The translations under genes and the position numbers were made by a program. Of a stretch of 64,000 bases of DNA, positions 8,096-16,740 are shown piece by piece. The stretch's first letter is position 1; every line of letters starts with the position of its first letter. Location of the stretch: positions 186,001 through 250,000 of the forward strand of contig JADJJH010000002.1 in NCBI GenBank assembly GCA_016706595.1, in the 5' to 3' direction. The stretch is from Bacteroidota bacterium. Lineage in GTDB: Bacteria; Bacteroidota; Bacteroidia; Chitinophagales; Chitinophagaceae. The notes under the pieces are model-generated. The model saw nothing but the letters and a program-made list of their open reading frames with translations, did no database searches and was not told the DNA's origin.

Positions 8096-11000
8096 ATGTC
8101 TGAAAATAAATATCAATTACCAGGAAGATTTAGTATGCCGGCCATCGAATCGGAGATGCTAAAACGTTGGAAAGAAGAAAATACATTTGAAAAAAGTGTG
8201 AGTAATCGTGAAGGAAAAACGCCCTTTGTTTTTTATGAAGGTCCACCAAGTGCTAACGGCATGCCGGGTATACATCATGTAATTTCACGTACGCTTAAAG
8301 ATTTAGTTTGCAGATACAAAACCATGCGCGGCTTTCAAGTAAATCGTAAAGCCGGTTGGGATACGCATGGTTTACCGGTTGAATTAGGTGTTGAGAAAGA
8401 ATTGGGTATAACGAAAGAAGATATCGGCACAAAAATAACGGTGGAGGAATATAATTTAAAATGTCGTGAAGCCGTTGGCCGGTTTAAAGATAAATGGGAT
8501 GATATCACCGAAAAAATGGGTTATTGGGTTGATTTAAGTAATCCGTATGTTACTTATGAAAACCATTACATCGAGTCGCTTTGGTGGTGTTTGCAAACTT
8601 TGTACAAGAAAGGTTATTTATATAAAAGCGTTTCAATTCAACCGTATTCACCCGCAGCCGGAACGGGTTTAAGTTCACACGAACTCAATCAGCCCGGCTG
8701 CTATAAAGATGTAAAAGATACCAGTGCTACCGTATTATTTAAACTCATCAAAAATGAAAAATCTGCATTTTTGTTTGAAGCGGTTGAAGATGTGTATGTA
8801 ATGGCTTGGACAACCACACCGTGGACTTTACCATCAAACCTCGGACTCACCGTAGGTGCTAATATCAATTATGTTTTAGTAAAAACTTTCAACCCTTATA
8901 CGCACCAAATACAACATGTTTTATTAGCCGAAGCTTTGCTTTCTAAGTATTTTAAAACAGAGGCTGAGGACATGGATTTTGATTCGTATTCACCCGAATC
9001 TAAATTGATTCCGTATAAAGTGCTGACACTTTGTAAAGGAAGTGAATTAGAAGGTATGCGATACGAACAACTTTTACCCTTCGATGCAAATAAGGCCGAA
9101 CTAAGCGGTGGTGACCCGTTTCGTATTGTGACCGGTGATTTTGTAACTACCGAAGATGGAACCGGCGTGGTGCATACAGCCCCCGCCTTTGGTGCAGATG
9201 ATTATAAGGTGGGTCAAAAAAATAATTTAGGGATTGTTACCTTGGTAGATAAAGAAGGGAAATTTATTGAAGGAACGGGTGAGTATAGTGGCCGGTTTGT
9301 AAAAAATTATAAAGACGAAAAAGATTATCAGGATGTGAATGTTGATATTTCGGTAGATCTTAAAAAGCGTGGACAGGCCTTCAAAGTTGAAAAATACGAA
9401 CACTCGTATCCGCATTGTTGGCGTACCGATAAACCCGTTATTTATTATCCTTTAGATGCTTGGTTTATTAAAACGACAGCCGTTAAAGATCGTATGATTG
9501 AACTGAATAAAACCATTAACTGGAAACCAAAAGCAACTGGTGAAGGTCGTTTTGGAAATTGGCTCGAGAATATGGTAGATTGGAATTTGAGTAGAAGTCG
9601 TTTTTGGGGAACACCTCTTCCGGTTTGGCGAAGCGAAGATGGAAGCGAAGAAGTTTGTTGTGGAAGTATCGCCGAAATAAAAAGTTTATTGCATGAAGAG
9701 AGTCCAGAAAAAGATTTGAAAGACGTACATAAACCCTATATCGATAAAGTGATTTTAAAATCGCCATCGGGTAAAAAAATGTTTCGAGAACCCGATTTAA
9801 TTGATGTATGGTTCGATAGCGGCGCCATGCCGTATGCACAATGGCATTACCCTTTTGAGCATACCGCTGATCAATTAAAAGAAAATCAATTACCGCCTGC
9901 TTTTCCGGCTGATTATATTGCCGAAGGGGTCGATCAAACTCGTGGTTGGTTTTATACTTTACACGCTTTAGGTGTATTGTTGTTTGATTCTGTTGCTTAC
10001 AAAACCGTGGTTTCAAACGGACTTGTGTTAGATAAGAATGGCAATAAAATGAGTAAGCGCTTAGGAAATGTGGTAGATCCGTTTGAAACCATTAATACCT
10101 ATGGCGCAGATGCAACGCGGTGGTATTTAGTAACCAATGCCTCACCTTGGGATAGTTTAAAGTTTGATTTAAAAGGCATTGAAGAAACGCAACGAAAAGT
10201 ATTTAATACACTGTACAATACCTATAGCTTTTTTGCATTGTATGCCAATGTAGATGGATTTAGTTTTAAAGAAGAATTTATTCCGGTAAGGCAAAGACCA
10301 GAGATGGACCGATGGATTTTATCATCGCTTAATACCTTAATTCAAGAAGTTCAGATGAATTTTGATGAGTATGAACCTACAAAAGCCGGTCGCTTAATTG
10401 ATGAGTTCGTAGATGAACAACTGAGTAACTGGTATGTTCGTTTATGCCGACGACGCTTTTGGAAGGGAGAATATGAAAGCGATAAAATTGCAGCCTATCA
10501 AACTTTGTATGAATGTTTAGAAACTCTTTGTAAATTAATGGCACCTGTTTCGCCTTTCTTTAGTGATTGGTTATTTGGAAATTTGAATGCAGTAACTCAA
10601 CGAGAAAAATATGAGTCTGTGCATCTATGCGATTTTCCATTAGTAATTTATGATGAAATTGATAAAGTACTTGAAGATAGAATGCGATTAGCGCAGGATA
10701 CTTGTTCATTGTTATTGTCGTTGCGTAAGAAAGCCAATATTAAAGTGCGACAACCCTTACAAAAGGCAATTATTCCGTTGGTTGCTGCCGAATTAAAAGC
10801 TAAAATTGAATTAGTTTCTGACCTTATCAAAAGTGAAGTGAATATTAAGGAGATTGAATTTATTGCCGGCGATAATGAAGTGATAAAAAAGAAAATCAAG
10901 GCTAACTTTAAGGTTTTGGGTGCAAAAATGGGTGGCATGATGAAAGCGGTTGCTGCTGATATTGCAACTTTTACAGCACATGATATTCAAATGATTGAGC

Positions 11001-11407
11001 AATTTGGTGAAATTTCGAGAACTATCGAATCACAAAACGTAGTCATCACCTTATCTGATGTGGAAATCAGTTCGGATGATATACCTGGTTTGCTGGTGGC
11101 TAGCAAAGGGGCACTAACAGTAGCTTTAGATATTGAACTTACCCCTGAATTGGAAGCAGAAGGCATGGCACGTGAATTTGTAAACAAGGTTCAGAAAATT
11201 AGAAAGGATAGCAGTTTCGAACTCACCGACAGAATCAGGGTATTAGTAAATTGTGGTGATATGTTAAAAAGTGCGCTAAATAATTTTAATTCCTATATTT
11301 GCACCGAAATTTTAGCAGATGAACTTTCGTTTTCTGCTGAAATGCTTGATGGGATTGATATTGACGTGAATGAAATAAATTTAAAAGTTCAGATTACTAA
11401 AAACTAA
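8096..11407 (+). CDS. ileS: Isoleucine--tRNA ligase, eukaryote-like type 2 (IleRS2)
   Basis: A full-length 1103-residue class I synthetase that charges tRNA-Ile and edits valine. The first signature, normally HxGH, reads GIHH (residues 58-61 in NGMPGIHHV), the swapped GXHH form found in some type 2 enzymes. GWDTHGLPVE follows, typical of type 2 rather than the GWDCHGLPIE of most bacteria. The editing domain contains WTTTPWTLPSN, the second signature is KMSKR (residues 651-655) and the tRNA-binding C-terminal region is long, as in type 2. Type 2 enzymes resist mupirocin, and the GXHH form is linked to very strong resistance; that is family knowledge. The DksA-like gene follows after nine bases. 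Confidence 0.97.
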   Translation: MSENKYQLPGRFSMPAIESEMLKRWKEENTFEKSVSNREGKTPFVFYEGPPSANGMPGIHHVISRTLKDLVCRYKTMRGFQVNRKAGWDTHGLPVELGVEKELGITKEDIGTKITVEEYNLKCREAVGRFKDKWDDITEKMGYWVDLSNPYVTYENHYIESLWWCLQTLYKKGYLYKSVSIQPYSPAAGTGLSSHELNQPGCYKDVKDTSATVLFKLIKNEKSAFLFEAVEDVYVMAWTTTPWTLPSNLGLTVGANINYVLVKTFNPYTHQIQHVLLAEALLSKYFKTEAEDMDFDSYSPESKLIPYKVLTLCKGSELEGMRYEQLLPFDANKAELSGGDPFRIVTGDFVTTEDGTGVVHTAPAFGADDYKVGQKNNLGIVTLVDKEGKFIEGTGEYSGRFVKNYKDEKDYQDVNVDISVDLKKRGQAFKVEKYEHSYPHCWRTDKPVIYYPLDAWFIKTTAVKDRMIELNKTINWKPKATGEGRFGNWLENMVDWNLSRSRFWGTPLPVWRSEDGSEEVCCGSIAEIKSLLHEESPEKDLKDVHKPYIDKVILKSPSGKKMFREPDLIDVWFDSGAMPYAQWHYPFEHTADQLKENQLPPAFPADYIAEGVDQTRGWFYTLHALGVLLFDSVAYKTVVSNGLVLDKNGNKMSKRLGNVVDPFETINTYGADATRWYLVTNASPWDSLKFDLKGIEETQRKVFNTLYNTYSFFALYANVDGFSFKEEFIPVRQRPEMDRWILSSLNTLIQEVQMNFDEYEPTKAGRLIDEFVDEQLSNWYVRLCRRRFWKGEYESDKIAAYQTLYECLETLCKLMAPVSPFFSDWLFGNLNAVTQREKYESVHLCDFPLVIYDEIDKVLEDRMRLAQDTCSLLLSLRKKANIKVRQPLQKAIIPLVAAELKAKIELVSDLIKSEVNIKEIEFIAGDNEVIKKKIKANFKVLGAKMGGMMKAVAADIATFTAHDIQMIEQFGEISRTIESQNVVITLSDVEISSDDIPGLLVASKGALTVALDIELTPELEAEGMAREFVNKVQKIRKDSSFELTDRIRVLVNCGDMLKSALNNFNSYICTEILADELSFSAEMLDGIDIDVNEINLKVQITKN

Positions 11408-11416
11408 GACTAGGCT

Positions 11417-12499
11417 ATGGCCTCAAAAAAACCAACCCCAAAGAAAGCACCTGCAAAGGCTGCACCGAAAAAATCAGTACCTGTTATTGCTAAAAAGGCA
11501 GCAGCAAAACCTGTTGCAAAAAAGGTAGCCGCAAAGCCGGTTGCTAAAAAGGCTGCCGCAAAACCTGTGGTTGCTAAAAAGGCTGCACCAACTAAACCCG
11601 CTGCTAAAAAGCCAATTGCAAAACCTGTGGCAAAAAAGGTGGTAGCTAAACCAGTAGCTAAACCAGCCGCAAAAAAGGTGGTAGCTAAGTCAATTGCTAA
11701 AAAAGCTGAAGTAAAACCGGTAGCTAAGCCAATTGCTAAAAAAGCTGAAGTAAAACCGATAGCCAAATCGGTTGAAACCAAGGCGAAAAAAGTTGTCGAT
11801 ACCAAAGCAGGTTTAGCAACTAAAGCTTCTGCTAAAAAAGAAGCGCCTGTTGCAAAACCGGTACAAGTAAAGCCGGCTAAACCTTCAAAAAAATCGCCGG
11901 TACGAACCTTAATATCAAGTACGATTCCGGCTTTGCCAAAGAAGTCGGATATATACAAAACCAATACTTTTGGTAACTCCACCTTAAAGAATGAAAACAA
12001 TAAGGTGATTGCCCATAGAAAAACCTCTGAATTAAAAAGAAGAAATAACGACGAACAGACTATTAAAAAATTCGAACCGGAATTTACACGTTCCATCTTA
12101 GATATGAATACAAACAACGAAGGACCAAGTTACAGATACAGTGATGATGATTTACAAGAATTCAGAGAAATCATAATTAAGAAATTAGATACCGCCAAAA
12201 CAGAATTGCAATATTTGCAAGGTGTTATTATGCGTAAAGATGAAGGCGGTACAGAGGATACCGAAAACAAATACCAGAATGTTGAAGATGGTGGTGCCTC
12301 GATGGAAAGAGAGCAATTTAATCAATTAGCAAGTCGACAAATTACCTTCATTGGTCATCTTGAACAAGCTTTGGTTCGTATCGAAAACAAAACCTATGGC
12401 ATTTGTAGAGAAACTGGCAAACTCATTGATAAAGCACGTTTACGTGCCGTACCTCATGCCACTTTAAGCATCGAAGCTAAAAACGCCAAGAAAAATTAA
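11417..12499 (+). CDS. DksA/TraR-like protein with histone H1-like Lys/Ala/Pro tail
   Basis: The C-terminal ~125 residues (from YRYSDDDLQEFREIII) match the DksA/TraR coiled coil and zinc-finger region: LASRQITFIGHLEQALVRIE, then YGICRETGKLIDKARLRAVP and HATLSIEAK. The classical four-cysteine finger is reduced to a single Cys, as in other Bacteroidota members, so zinc is probably not bound. The N-terminal ~165 residues are repeats of the type AAKKPVAKK and KPVAKKA, like histone H1 tails or bacterial Hc1 proteins, giving a very basic DNA- or RNA-binding tail. A linker of about 70 residues joins them. It sits nine bases after ileS and ends in a strong terminator. It probably modulates RNA polymerase; the tail's role is unknown. 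Confidence 0.85.
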   Translation: MASKKPTPKKAPAKAAPKKSVPVIAKKAAAKPVAKKVAAKPVAKKAAAKPVVAKKAAPTKPAAKKPIAKPVAKKVVAKPVAKPAAKKVVAKSIAKKAEVKPVAKPIAKKAEVKPIAKSVETKAKKVVDTKAGLATKASAKKEAPVAKPVQVKPAKPSKKSPVRTLISSTIPALPKKSDIYKTNTFGNSTLKNENNKVIAHRKTSELKRRNNDEQTIKKFEPEFTRSILDMNTNNEGPSYRYSDDDLQEFREIIIKKLDTAKTELQYLQGVIMRKDEGGTEDTENKYQNVEDGGASMEREQFNQLASRQITFIGHLEQALVRIENKTYGICRETGKLIDKARLRAVPHATLSIEAKNAKKN

Positions 12500-12520
12500 A
12501 TCTTAGAATCAATTAATGTA

Positions 12521-12549
12521 ACCCGAAGTAATTCACTTCGGGTTTTTTT
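12521..12549 (+). terminator. Rho-independent terminator after the DksA-like gene
   Basis: ACCCGAAG (12521-12528) pairs with CTTCGGGT (12536-12543) around a seven-base loop and runs into seven T. It lies between the DksA-like gene and convergent lipA. Confidence 0.9.
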
Positions 12550-12552
12550 ATA

Positions 12553-13452
12553 TTATAATGTTGTATTTCTTCCGCTGAAAAGATGTTTTTCAGAATGATA
12601 GGATGATCGAACTAAGGGTCCGCTTTCAACATGATCGAGCCCAAGGCTATAGCCAATTTCTTTATACTCGGCAAATTCATCAGGATGCACAAATCGCTCC
12701 ACTTTTAAATGCTTAGCCGTTGGCTGAAGATATTGTCCGATGGTTACTACATCACACCCATTATCGTACAAATCGTGGAGCGTTTGAACAACTTCTTCTT
12801 TTTTTTCACCTAAGCCCAACATAATACCGCTTTTCGTTCTCATGCCACCTTCTTTCAAAGTTCGTATCACTTCCATACTACGATGATATTTAGCTTGTAT
12901 ACGCACTTGACGACTTAATCTTTCAACGGTTTCAATATTATGAGATACCACTTCAGGTGCCACTTCAATAATTCGACCAATATTTTCTTTATCACCTTTA
13001 AAATCCGGAATCAAGGTTTCAAGTGTTGTTTCCGGATTTAATGCCCGGACAGCTTTAATGGTATTCGCCCAAATAATGGAACCACCATCTTTTAATTCAT
13101 CTCTATCCACACTGGTTAAAACTGCATGTTTCACTTTCATTAAGTAAATTGCTTCAGCAACTCTTTGTGGTTCATCCCAATCTAACGGATCAGGCCGACC
13201 CGTTGCCACCGCGCAAAATCCGCACGAGCGAGTACAAGTATTTCCTAATATCATAAAAGTTGCCGTGCCTTCACCCCAGCATTCGCCCATATTCGGGCAA
13301 TTACCGCTTTCGCAAATGGTATGCAATTTATGTTTGTCTACCAAACTCCTTACATGACGGTAGTTTTCGCCAATAGGTAGACGAACTCTTAGCCAATCAG
13401 GTTTTTTTATTCGGGTTTGCTCAGTGAGCTCATTTGATGTTCCACATGACAT
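12553..13452 (-). CDS. lipA: Lipoyl synthase
   Basis: A radical-SAM enzyme that inserts two sulfurs into protein-bound octanoyl groups to make lipoate for 2-oxoacid dehydrogenases. At 299 residues it has the normal length. Both iron-sulfur sites are present: Cys47, Cys52 and Cys58 for the auxiliary cluster (CESGNCPNMGEC) and Cys73, Cys77 and Cys80 for the radical-SAM cluster (CTRSCGFC). The LipA motifs NIETV and GLGE and the C-terminal RSSYHS are also seen; the serine of the last motif binds the auxiliary cluster. The ATG at 13452 is only four bases from a promoter box, so its mRNA is probably leaderless. No lipB or lplA is adjacent. Confidence 0.97.
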   Translation of the reverse strand: MSCGTSNELTEQTRIKKPDWLRVRLPIGENYRHVRSLVDKHKLHTICESGNCPNMGECWGEGTATFMILGNTCTRSCGFCAVATGRPDPLDWDEPQRVAEAIYLMKVKHAVLTSVDRDELKDGGSIIWANTIKAVRALNPETTLETLIPDFKGDKENIGRIIEVAPEVVSHNIETVERLSRQVRIQAKYHRSMEVIRTLKEGGMRTKSGIMLGLGEKKEEVVQTLHDLYDNGCDVVTIGQYLQPTAKHLKVERFVHPDEFAEYKEIGYSLGLDHVESGPLVRSSYHSEKHLFSGRNTTL

Positions 13453-13456
13453 ATAG

Positions 13457-13489
13457 CAAATGTAAAGGATACATCATCAATATTTTCAA
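13457..13489 (-). promoter_or_regulatory. Promoter giving a leaderless lipA mRNA
   Basis: On the minus strand TACATTTG covers 13464-13457 and TTG covers 13489-13487, 22 nt upstream. The lipA ATG begins at 13452, four bases after the box. Confidence 0.6.
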
Positions 13490-13507
13490 TTGTTTCTTTG
13501 TTAATTA

Positions 13508-13540
13508 TTTGGAGATAAAGAAAATTTTCAGCTACTTTTG
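13508..13540 (+). promoter_or_regulatory. Promoter of the T9SS cargo at 13573
   Basis: TTTG at 13508-13511, 21 nt, then TACTTTTG at 13533-13540. The ATG at 13573 lies 32 bases downstream. It is divergent from the lipA promoter, and the two overlap little or not at all. Confidence 0.65.
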
Positions 13541-13572
13541 ACTATTCCAAAAAATTAATAAATTCTATAAAC

Positions 13573-15546
13573 ATGAAGAAATTTACAATGTTATTTCTGG
13601 GCGCATCAGCTTTTTTAGGCGCGGTTGCTCAGAATGTAAGTCCAATCTCAAAAGTGGGAAAGGCAAAAGCTAAAATGGTACAGGATCAAACCTTTACAGG
13701 TAGTTCATTAACCTCAGCTAAAAAAGGGAAAACAAGAGATCCATTTATTTCAACCTTTGGAACTAAAGAAACTGTTGGTAAAACTACTTACGATTTACAA
13801 ACAAATGGTTCGATGCAAAGAAGAGTATTAACCGGAACAGGTAATAAAATTAGTTGCGCGTGGACCTTTTCTTCTGAACAAGGTGTTACTTCAACATCAA
13901 CATTTGCAGATAGAGGTACTGGTTATGCTCATTTTAATGGCACTTCATGGACAGCCAATCCAGCAAACCGAATAGAGCCAATCCGTACTGGATTTGGTGG
14001 TATTGTTGTAGATGGTGCAGGTAACGAAAATTATATTTGTCATGATGCTGCTGCAAACCAATTATCGATTAGTAAAAAATCAGGAACTAGTTGGACAACC
14101 AGCGTGCTTTCAACATCCAATACAAATGCACCTATCTGGCCTCATACCGCTACATCAGGAAACTGGATGTATGTAATTGCGAGTCCTTCAGATTCTAATA
14201 TCCATACAAACGGAATTCGTAATGGGTATTTCTTTGCCCGCTCAAATGATAACGGAGCCACTTGGTTAGATAATATGATTCCAATGCCATTGATTGATAG
14301 TGTTGGACATTATCGTGGCGGTGGTAACTCATATGCTATTTCTGCAAACGGAAATAATGTGGCCATTTTATTTGGCGATATGGGAACCGATTTAACTTTA
14401 TTGAAATCAACAAATAATGGTGCAACTTGGACTAAGAAAACAGTTTGGGATTTTCCTATCGATAATTTCAACTTCGCTGCAGCTGCTGCAACCGACGATC
14501 CGTCAAATGGACCTGGCATTGATACCATTTTTGCATGCGATGGTTCGTTTTCAATGACACTGGATGCAAACGGTGACGTTCACGCAGCCTTTCCAATTTT
14601 GCGTGTTTTGAAAGATGGATCTACAACAGGCTATTCTTACTTCGCGCTTACTTCTCGCATGATTTATTATCATGGGTATAGTTCAGGTGCCGATTCATTA
14701 GTTTTAGTAGATGATATTTTTGATTCATGGCACGATTGCGATAAAGTTGGTGGTGTAAACTTTGGAGATAATTATACAGGCGCTACAGGTGTTCCTGATG
14801 CAGCCTATAATTCAATTGGTTTACTTACGATGCCAAGTATTAGTGTTGTTCCTGGTTCACCACAAAAAGTATTAATTGCTTATTCTTCTGTTATGGATAA
14901 CGATACTACAGTAGATGATGGTATTCATCCTTATTGGTTTGGTGCATCTTCATTAGAAGGACAACCTTTCCGTGACATATTAGTAGTTGGTTCTGCAGAT
15001 AATGGCTTAGCTTGGACATTCCCTGTGAATGTGAGTCGTACAGCGCATTTTGAAGAAGCCTTTATTTCAACGCCTGAAATTATTACAGGAACGAAATTTC
15101 CTATTCTTTGTCAAGCCGATTTAGAGCCAGGAACTATTCTTCAAAACGAGGATTTATATGAGCCTGAATTCCAAAATTTCCAAATCCTTCAACAAGTTGA
15201 TATCGCAGATATCTTTACTTTAGGTGCTGATACGCTTTCTATATGCAATCAAGCTGAATTGCCTTTAGGCGTAAGAGATGTAATTAGCGGAAATGATGGT
15301 ATGATGAATATCTATCCTAACCCTGCTACTGATTATATTAATCTTGCAGTTAAATTTGTAAATACAGCTAAAAATGTAAATATCGAAATGATTGATTTTG
15401 CCGGAAAAGTAGTTTACACTACTCAAATGCAAAATGTTTCTGAGCAAAGTAATAAATTACCGGTTGCTAATTTAGCTGCAGGTGTTTATGCAATTAAGGT
15501 AACTACCGAAAATGGTATGATGACCAGAAAGTTTGTGAAAGAATAA
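13573..15546 (+). CDS. Secreted beta-propeller-like protein with T9SS type A sorting domain
   Basis: A 657-residue exported protein. Residues 1-20 (MKKFTMLFLGASAFLGAVAQ) are a signal peptide. The middle contains Asp-box (BNR) style turns such as SNDNGATW, STNNGATW and SADNGLAW, suggesting a sialidase-like propeller with no recognisable active site. The last ~80 residues are a type A T9SS C-terminal domain: NIYPNPATDYINLAV, then KVVYTTQMQ and LAAGVYAIKVTTENGMMTRK. The product should cross the outer membrane by T9SS and be released or anchored at the surface. A terminator hairpin follows directly, then an assembly scar. Its ligand is unknown. Confidence 0.9.
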   Translation: MKKFTMLFLGASAFLGAVAQNVSPISKVGKAKAKMVQDQTFTGSSLTSAKKGKTRDPFISTFGTKETVGKTTYDLQTNGSMQRRVLTGTGNKISCAWTFSSEQGVTSTSTFADRGTGYAHFNGTSWTANPANRIEPIRTGFGGIVVDGAGNENYICHDAAANQLSISKKSGTSWTTSVLSTSNTNAPIWPHTATSGNWMYVIASPSDSNIHTNGIRNGYFFARSNDNGATWLDNMIPMPLIDSVGHYRGGGNSYAISANGNNVAILFGDMGTDLTLLKSTNNGATWTKKTVWDFPIDNFNFAAAAATDDPSNGPGIDTIFACDGSFSMTLDANGDVHAAFPILRVLKDGSTTGYSYFALTSRMIYYHGYSSGADSLVLVDDIFDSWHDCDKVGGVNFGDNYTGATGVPDAAYNSIGLLTMPSISVVPGSPQKVLIAYSSVMDNDTTVDDGIHPYWFGASSLEGQPFRDILVVGSADNGLAWTFPVNVSRTAHFEEAFISTPEIITGTKFPILCQADLEPGTILQNEDLYEPEFQNFQILQQVDIADIFTLGADTLSICNQAELPLGVRDVISGNDGMMNIYPNPATDYINLAVKFVNTAKNVNIEMIDFAGKVVYTTQMQNVSEQSNKLPVANLAAGVYAIKVTTENGMMTRKFVKE

Positions 15547-15570
15547 TCTATTCCAATCAAATATTAAATC

Positions 15571-15690
<120 letters not shown>

Positions 15691-15735
15691 CCCTTTGTTT
15701 TGTGGTGCTCCACAATCAACTTGTATTGTGTTTAT

Positions 15736-16740
15736 TTAACGAACTCCTGCATACATTCTTTCAATCATACTTACTACAGTTCTACCTTCAAAGGCATTCG
15801 TCATAACTTGTGCCTTGCCATGTAAAGTTTGAATAACATTATCAATCATTTTATCATGATTGCTCATACTGCCTTGATACTTCCCATATTCATTAGGCTT
15901 CCCAGACATTTTTATATCAGGTAATACTTCATTTTCAATATGTTGATATTCGATGGTATTTAGGTATTGTCCGCCGATTTTAATTGTACCCTTTTCGCCT
16001 AAAATGGTAAAAGCACCTTCCATATTTTTTTCGAAGCTACAGGTACTAAAATTGAAATTTACGATAGCACCTGATAGGGTTTGCATAAAAAAAGAACCGG
16101 TATCTTCAATTTCAATATCAGGATGATTAAAATTTTTAATTACACCATGACAATCTTTGATATCACCAAATAAGTAATAAAGTATATCAACAAAATGACT
16201 GAATTGTGTAAACAAACAACCGCCATCCTGTTTTCGTTTTCCTCTCCATTCGCTTTCGTTATAGTAAAACGCATTCCGATTCCAAAAACAATTCACATTT
16301 ACCATAAAAATGCTACCTAACGCATTTCGTTCAAGCAATTTTTTTACTTGTTGAACAGGCTCGTTGTAACGATTTTGTTTCACTACAAAAATGGTTCGTT
16401 CATTCGCTTTTGCCGAAGTAATCATTGCATCACACTCGATGGTACTCACCGCCATGGGTTTTTCACAAACCACATGGGTTTTGTGTTGTAAAGCCTGAAT
16501 ACAATGTGCATGATGCAAATAATTGGGAGTACAAACATTTACTACATCAATCTCTTCCTGCTTCAACATCATTTCGATATCAGTATACCACGCTATCGTA
16601 GTTGATAAATCGTCTGGTTTTGCATAAGAAGGCAATTCGCATATCGCAACTAATACCGCTTCATCATTTGCTATAATATGTTGCGCATGACGCTTCCCTA
16701 TATTTCCATAGCCTATTATCGCAAATCGTATTTTCTTCAT
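15736..16740 (-). CDS. Gfo/Idh/MocA family oxidoreductase
   Basis: A 334-residue NAD(P)-dependent dehydrogenase. The Rossmann motif is IIGYGNIGKRHAQ near the N-terminus; VCTPNYLHH and the family hallmark CEKPMA follow around residues 70-95. The second domain shows KQNRYN and the catalytic-region motif GGCLFTQFSHFVDIL with the conserved histidine. Such enzymes oxidise or epimerise sugars and nucleotide sugars. The mention of FYYNESEWRGKRKQDGG is typical of members acting on UDP-sugars, but I would not name a substrate. Its ATG overlaps the recQ stop by four bases (ATGA), so the two genes are translationally coupled, an odd functional pairing. Confidence 0.88.
   Translation of the reverse strand: MKKIRFAIIGYGNIGKRHAQHIIANDEAVLVAICELPSYAKPDDLSTTIAWYTDIEMMLKQEEIDVVNVCTPNYLHHAHCIQALQHKTHVVCEKPMAVSTIECDAMITSAKANERTIFVVKQNRYNEPVQQVKKLLERNALGSIFMVNVNCFWNRNAFYYNESEWRGKRKQDGGCLFTQFSHFVDILYYLFGDIKDCHGVIKNFNHPDIEIEDTGSFFMQTLSGAIVNFNFSTCSFEKNMEGAFTILGEKGTIKIGGQYLNTIEYQHIENEVLPDIKMSGKPNEYGKYQGSMSNHDKMIDNVIQTLHGKAQVMTNAFEGRTVVSMIERMYAGVR

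Noticed and set aside
11410..12117. 235-residue frame opposite the DksA-like gene
   Set aside because: It is the antisense of the Lys/Ala/Pro repeats; low-complexity DNA stays open on both strands.
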